Assembly (NCBI RefSeq): GCF_011075055.1 | Contig: NC_058143.1 | Location: forward strand, 20,100,930 to 20,164,929 | Reading direction: 5' to 3' | DNA: 64,000 bases | Source: Mangifera indica | Lineage: Eukaryota; Streptophyta; Magnoliopsida; Sapindales; Anacardiaceae | In this document: positions 58,881 to 64,000 of the stretch, piece after piece | Numbering within the stretch: the first letter of the stretch is position 1 | Layout: every line of letters begins with the position of its first letter | Notes under the pieces: model-generated | Seen by the model: the letters and a program-made list of their open reading frames with translations, nothing else | What the model was told of the DNA's origin: nothing | Database searches by the model: none | Position numbers and translations under genes: made by a program

Positions 58881-60766
58881 GAAATGAACAGAAGTAAAGG
58901 GGGTGAAAGTGAAAATTTCTAGGCTGTAGTGGTATATTTTTATTTTAAGCATGGAAATATGACATTATTTTTTTCTAAAGAACTGAACATTTCTTTTATT
59001 GAGGGACTCATTTTTTTAAATTTTTTTGTTGAAGGTTTCAAATTTTCATATTTATCAATTAAAAAAATAAAATTTTATTATTTTTTATTAAATGTATCAA
59101 ACTAATCAACTTGTTTCAAAAACAAAACTAATAATGTATTTATTAAATACTTTTAATAAAAAATATTAAAAGATCGATTTATTTTATTAGAAAATTTGAA
59201 AGATTAATCACTTCAATAAAAAAATTATAAAATTTAGTCCCTTCAATAGAAGAATGATAATAGTTTAACATCTCGAGATATTGTTATCATTTTACTTTTT
59301 TTTGTTTTTTTGTCCATAGGGAGCAAAAGAAAGATTCAGTGTAGAGTAATTTAATAATAACTATGAGAGTGAGCTAGACAGTTAAAAGTCTAATTGTGGA
59401 TTATAAATGTATTTTTCTTATATTGGGGGGTGAATTGTAATTTGAGATTATTATTAATCTCATTCTTTGAAAATTGAAGAAATCGACTCTTTCTAATTAG
59501 CCATTTTAATGTTGGTGACTCACATGGTACAATCATGTTTATATAAAAAAAACAAAATAATAATAAGATGTGAATAATTGGTTCCACCATTTAATATAAT
59601 TGAGCATGGCCATGGGGCATGAACTTAGAGATTGAAGTACCAAAGCGTTCTAGATCATAAAAAGTGAACATTATTTCATTTAGCTTTTTGAGACGTGGAG
59701 TTCTAGGATTCATGTATTTTAACTTATATCTTACAAAAGTTGCAAGCTATTATCTCATCCTTCTCTAATTTTTTCACGTCATTCTGATCACGTAAGTAAA
59801 ATTTTGTATTTAAAAATTGATTTGATGTAAATTGAATTTAAATAAAATTTAATTAAAAATTAAAAAATTCAATTTTTAACCTATTCATGATAACTAAATT
59901 AAAATTTGAAATCACTTAAAAAATAATTTAATTTTTGATTTAATTTAAATTAATTCAAATCCAATTTATTTATAACCGATAATACATCTATTCATTTTAT
60001 AATAGAGTAAATTATTATTTCCTAGCTAAGGTGTGAAGAAAATTAATACTCACAACCTAATTTTATTAATGAAAAAGAAAGTATGATATAATGTCAAAAA
60101 AATAAATAATTATATTATTCTTAACCATAATTAAAATTGTTGGAATTATATTTAGAGAAGTGTGATTTTGCCGGATCACAGCTGTCCAATACCATTTCGA
60201 CTATGTCATGCTTTTTCGTGTAAAAAAATAATTTAAGTTTTTATATAATATGCTTTGTTTTTTTTTTAAATATATTTTTAAATTACGATGGTGTTTTTGT
60301 TGGTGGGATTGTGGAAGTTCTTAAAGGGAACTGAAAGTCTTTTCGGGAGAAGGCTCTCACGTGCGAAGAGGAAAAAATTAAAAGGGATAAATAAGCATGT
60401 GACAGAACAGTTGAGAGAAAAAGAGGGGTACGGCGGCGGAGAAGAATCTTTAAAGGCCGCGTGCCTTTAAGAGAAGCCACCAAGGTGGTCCCAAGTCGTA
60501 AGGTGTTGAAATGACGACAGGTGGCATCTATGAAAGATAAAATATTGATATTTAAATGGCTTTGGTTAGGCTTCCTAGACTCAAACACATCGGCCGCAAC
60601 TTTTGAATCAGCCGTATGAAAGAACTCCACGTAAGACTTACGTATACATACAAATCTTTTATACATTTATACTATAAAATAATAATATCTATTTTCCAAA
60701 TTTGACTAACATTTGTTGTTTTACGGAAATTAATAATTTTTTAAAAGGATGATATTTAGATTGAAG

Positions 60767-60853
60767 ATTGTGGGTGGGGTTTGAGTTCTACTAGCAAAAT
60801 TTTATCTACATAGAATTGTGGGTGGGGTTTGAGTTCTACTAGCAAAATTTTAT
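60767..60853. repeat. 48-bp-period tandem duplication
   Basis: Two identical 39-base copies (60767-60805, 60815-60853) containing GGGTGGGGTTTGAGTTCTAC and separated by nine bases. Confidence 0.9.
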
Positions 60854-61285
60854 AAAGAAATATTGACTTACCAATTTGATTTAATTCAAATATATGACTC
60901 TCAGATCAAATTCATTTGAACTAATAAATAATATAATTAAAAAAAATCATTTTTTAGATAAGCGATATTATTATAAGACAAAAACGGTGAACTGAAACTC
61001 AATAACCAAATTGAAGCTCTATTAGGCTGATCGGGATTTATGGGGGAACTTTTTTGATATTTGGGCCCCCGTAAATTTAGATGAAAAGTGGAAGGCTAGC
61101 GGTTGTCATCTTCATTGTCTTCGTTCGAGTGGGTTTCCACAATGAGAAGGCAACACAACAGCTGTGTTTGTTACATTGTATGTATCTATTTGATTATCAG
61201 GCTCAAAGATGTGCACGTGCTGTAATAAAATTAATTTGTGAAATGCATGTGTCTTTACTTCCATGGCCGAAATGAATTGAAAAAC

Positions 61286-61289
<4 letters not shown>

Positions 61290-61366
<77 letters not shown>
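61290..61366. repeat. Compound (CT)n(AT)n microsatellite
   Basis: About 37 bases of CT repeats (61290-61326) running directly into about 40 bases of AT repeats. Confidence 0.95.
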
Positions 61367-61372
<6 letters not shown>

Positions 61373-63849
61373 TTAATTATATATTAAAAAATATATACAT
61401 ATAATATTAGTCTTATGTGATTTAAAAATTTTTGAACTCAAATGATAGTTTTTGAGATATAGTCCTCTGATTGTAATAAATATGGTGGTCTATGAGTAAA
61501 AATATTGGATATAAAAAAATTAAAATGAATATTAAAGATTTTATTAATATTTTACATAAATTAGGTCAACAATTTTCCACGGTGAATGAGGCCAATTGGC
61601 GCTTTTGACTGTGTGTAAGCACATAACTGGGCATAAATAGGGATATTGTACCATATGAAAAGGAAAACTTGGTATGTATAAAAAAAAAAAAAAAAACCCA
61701 AATGATAAATTAAGAGAATCTCCTGAATATTGAAGCTAAACCGAAGGGCTTGCTAAAATGGTTACGTATAAACAGGAGGATATTACTTCATATTGTTGAG
61801 GTCGATAATACTAAGAAATATAAATAAATTGGCATATTATTAGATAATTAGATATTTAATTATTTTTAATACAAAATCAATAAATTATAATAATGATGAC
61901 ACGTTTTTTTGGTGATTTGATAGTAAATCCAAACCCTAATTAGCTGCCGGATGCTCTTTCAGCTTTTCTATTTACTACCACCTGAAGCAAAATTGATTGA
62001 CGTGGAAATGCCCACCATTTAAATAATAATCCTTATCACTTGCGTGAAGTGTTGTTGTAACTTGTAATTGAAAGCGAGATTTCCTTATTGTGCATGTCTT
62101 TAACCAGGCTTCTTCATTCAAGCCTTTAATATCATCCACAATTTGCTTCTCTTTCAGCTTCTTGGTCATGGTCGAAAATGAATAGAAGATCTTTCGGACC
62201 CGCAATAAATAAAATAAGTGCTCATGTTAGCCTTCCACTATGAGCAACTACATATTCCTTTTTGTATTCGTTAGATCATGCTTATCCACGCGAAGAAAGT
62301 GGAAACACTTTTGTTTGAATCCTTTGCATACATGTTCATAAATTTATATTTTAATTGTAGAATACTGCTAAGGTTCAGGTGAGGTTGTGAGATTTCATAA
62401 GGAGACTAATCCAACAATTTATCACTAAGTCCTTTTATTTAAATACAAAACTCAAGTTTATTTTCAGAAGTATAAAGTCAAATATAATCTTTTAGATTCA
62501 GACTTTAAATTTTATGCCTTAACTAATTATTGTAGGTTATAAAATAATTATTTAAGAATATCGCGAAATTTCTTTGTATATTTTAAATCTATCATTTTAA
62601 TGTAAATCTTCAATATAAATTATATTTTTTCCTGCTGAATAATAGAAATTAGTTAATAAAGGCTTTGCATTCTCCAAAATATTTGGGGTCAAGCACATGC
62701 ACCATTTCCTCCATCATACCAGCTAGCTCAATAATATGAATATGAATTCATGAATCTGGTTGATGATGTATTATTTGATGTTTCTTCTTCCTAATCTCCA
62801 TAACCTTTTCGGGTAAAAATGAGTAAATAGATTGCATGAACACCAACATGGGACTCCTTGTTTAGATGTGAAGTCGTATGGACTAGTGCTAACTACCTCT
62901 GCTAATTCATGGTTAGGCATTGAAAGGGATTGATCATGTTGTTCGATCATTAAGAATATGCATGATTCAAACAATTAGGATCGTAACACATGAATTGAAT
63001 TATAGTTTAATTGCTTTAGGTTGTATACCAATATCAATAATTGACAATTTCACAAATCAAACAACTAGGAATTCATCCTAAAGAAAAAACAATTAAACCT
63101 CTTGATTAAAAAGTAATTACAAAGTAATAAAGTTATCATTAAACTCTACAATTCTAGCATTCACACAAGCCAGTCATGCATTAATGTTAATAACAAATAA
63201 AACGAATTATAGAAAAACTATACCGTAAAAACTAATTGTTAAAATTAAAGAGTCTAAAATGATATAAATCTCACACTAGAAATATATGTTTTCTAATATA
63301 AGAATTAAGTTTTATATTTTATATTTGAATCTTAATATTTTATTATATTTTATAACATATATAAACTAATTTTGTATTAACTTTTTGATAACTTCAAGAA
63401 AATATTACAATATTAACATCACTACTTGCGTTGTACTATAGATTTGGACTCTTCAATTATAAAAATTAGCATTTGATGGTGTGGTTTCTCCACCAGTTTG
63501 GATCACAACTTCACAAAATAAAGGTGATTAGGCAGAAATAATTCACTTTCGGATTCAATATACCGAATCAATAACATGGTCATAAATCAAAACTACTAAT
63601 TAATGGTGAATACCGTAATGCTTGCCAGTGGAACTTATAGATGATTACTTGACAATAGTTAAAGTCAGCCCCAAACCAGACGTGTAAGTTGAATGAGATA
63701 CTCAGGAAGGATTCCTGATGAAGTCAGAACAATAAGCCAGAGAATTGAAAAGACTGAAGAAAGGAATTGAGTATTTTATTGAATAAAAATGCCATATATA
63801 TATTGCGAGGTGACGAACAAGATTGCATCATTATATATAGTATATACAT

Positions 63850-63959
63850 TCATATATTTATGCTGACTTGCTCTGTAAGTGCAAAAATAGGATCACTGCT
63901 TACGCCATCCAACACTCTCTGCTCTTGGGGAAAAGTCATTACGTAAAATTGAGCCAGGG
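63850..63959 (-). CDS. Possible terminal exon of a gene beyond the right edge
   Basis: On the minus strand an acceptor-like TTTATCTTTCGCAG is followed by an open stretch reading LAQFYVMTFPQEQRVLDGVS, then SDPIFALTEQVSINI and TGA at 63850-63852. The phrasing looks like a genuine protein end, and composition is richer than the surroundings. The upstream exons would lie to the right of the window. I do not recognise the family. Confidence 0.3.
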
Positions 63960-64000
63960 CTGCGAAAGATAAAGTGGCTGTATACATTAGACCTCATCAG

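Larger units (their letters stand above)
58881..63849. other. 5-kb gene-poor region to the right edge
   Basis: MYB 3' region, then AT-rich DNA. A G-box CACGTG lies near 60358 in a slightly GC-richer patch (60286-60640) with no convincing gene. Short ORFs at 60288-60470, 61081-61275, 61975-62205 and 62771-62974 match nothing I know. Confidence 0.45.

Noticed and set aside
60283..60666. 127-codon minus-strand ORF
   Set aside because: No domain resemblance; overlaps another ORF on the opposite strand in a GC-richer patch.
1..64000. tRNA, rRNA, CRISPR arrays, intact retrotransposons, viral insertions
   Set aside because: None could be supported by eye; no gag-pol, replicase or clear tRNA cloverleaf was recognised on either strand.

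Overview
The window is nuclear DNA from a flowering plant, most likely a core eudicot. The genes are intron-rich with GT/AG splice sites. The spacers are AT-rich, with long (TA)n tracts and many small transposon remnants, and every recognisable product belongs to a plant family. The exact species cannot be read from the sequence. Nothing bacterial, viral, CRISPR-like or operon-like is present.

Layout from left to right. (1) 1-1011, minus: an F-box protein of the At5g49610 type, cut by the window edge. (2) 2699-5484, minus: mitochondrial 4-hydroxybenzoate polyprenyltransferase (COQ2/PPT1, ubiquinone synthesis), seven exons with two one-base frameshifts. (3) 6805-7290, plus: a DUF538 protein. 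(4) 8498-10587, minus: the plant SWC5/CFDP1 homologue (BCNT-C domain; SWR1 H2A.Z-loading complex), with an internal repeat. (5) 11656-15054, plus: a tandem array of three pectin methylesterase inhibitor-like genes; only the middle one is intact. (6) 16098-17608, minus: galactinol synthase in four exons, ending in the family-typical APSAA. (7) 21972-22246, plus: a possible remnant of a gene's last exons. (8) 22622-29247, minus: NEMF/Tae2-type ribosome quality control factor with a plant CCHC knuckle. (9) 31311-44211, minus: the HECT E3 ubiquitin ligase UPL6, about 12.9 kb, with several transposon remnants in its introns and one single-base frameshift in the HECT domain. (10) 57768-58880, plus: a subgroup-20 R2R3-MYB close to MYB108. 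The last 5 kb is nearly empty apart from a possible terminal exon at the right edge.

The genes do not form a pathway; they are ordinary neighbours (ubiquitination, ubiquinone, chromatin, cell wall, raffinose sugars, translation quality control, stress/jasmonate transcription). The best structural finds are three copies of one foldback DNA transposon family with long terminal inverted repeats and 9-bp target duplications (Mutator-like), and two hAT-like MITEs inside one UPL6 intron. The best caution is that single-base losses, several in or beside short homopolymers, break COQ2, UPL6 and two PMEI copies. In COQ2 and UPL6 all splice sites and phases are otherwise kept, which points to assembly error or very recent mutation. 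I did not find a convincing new biological system.
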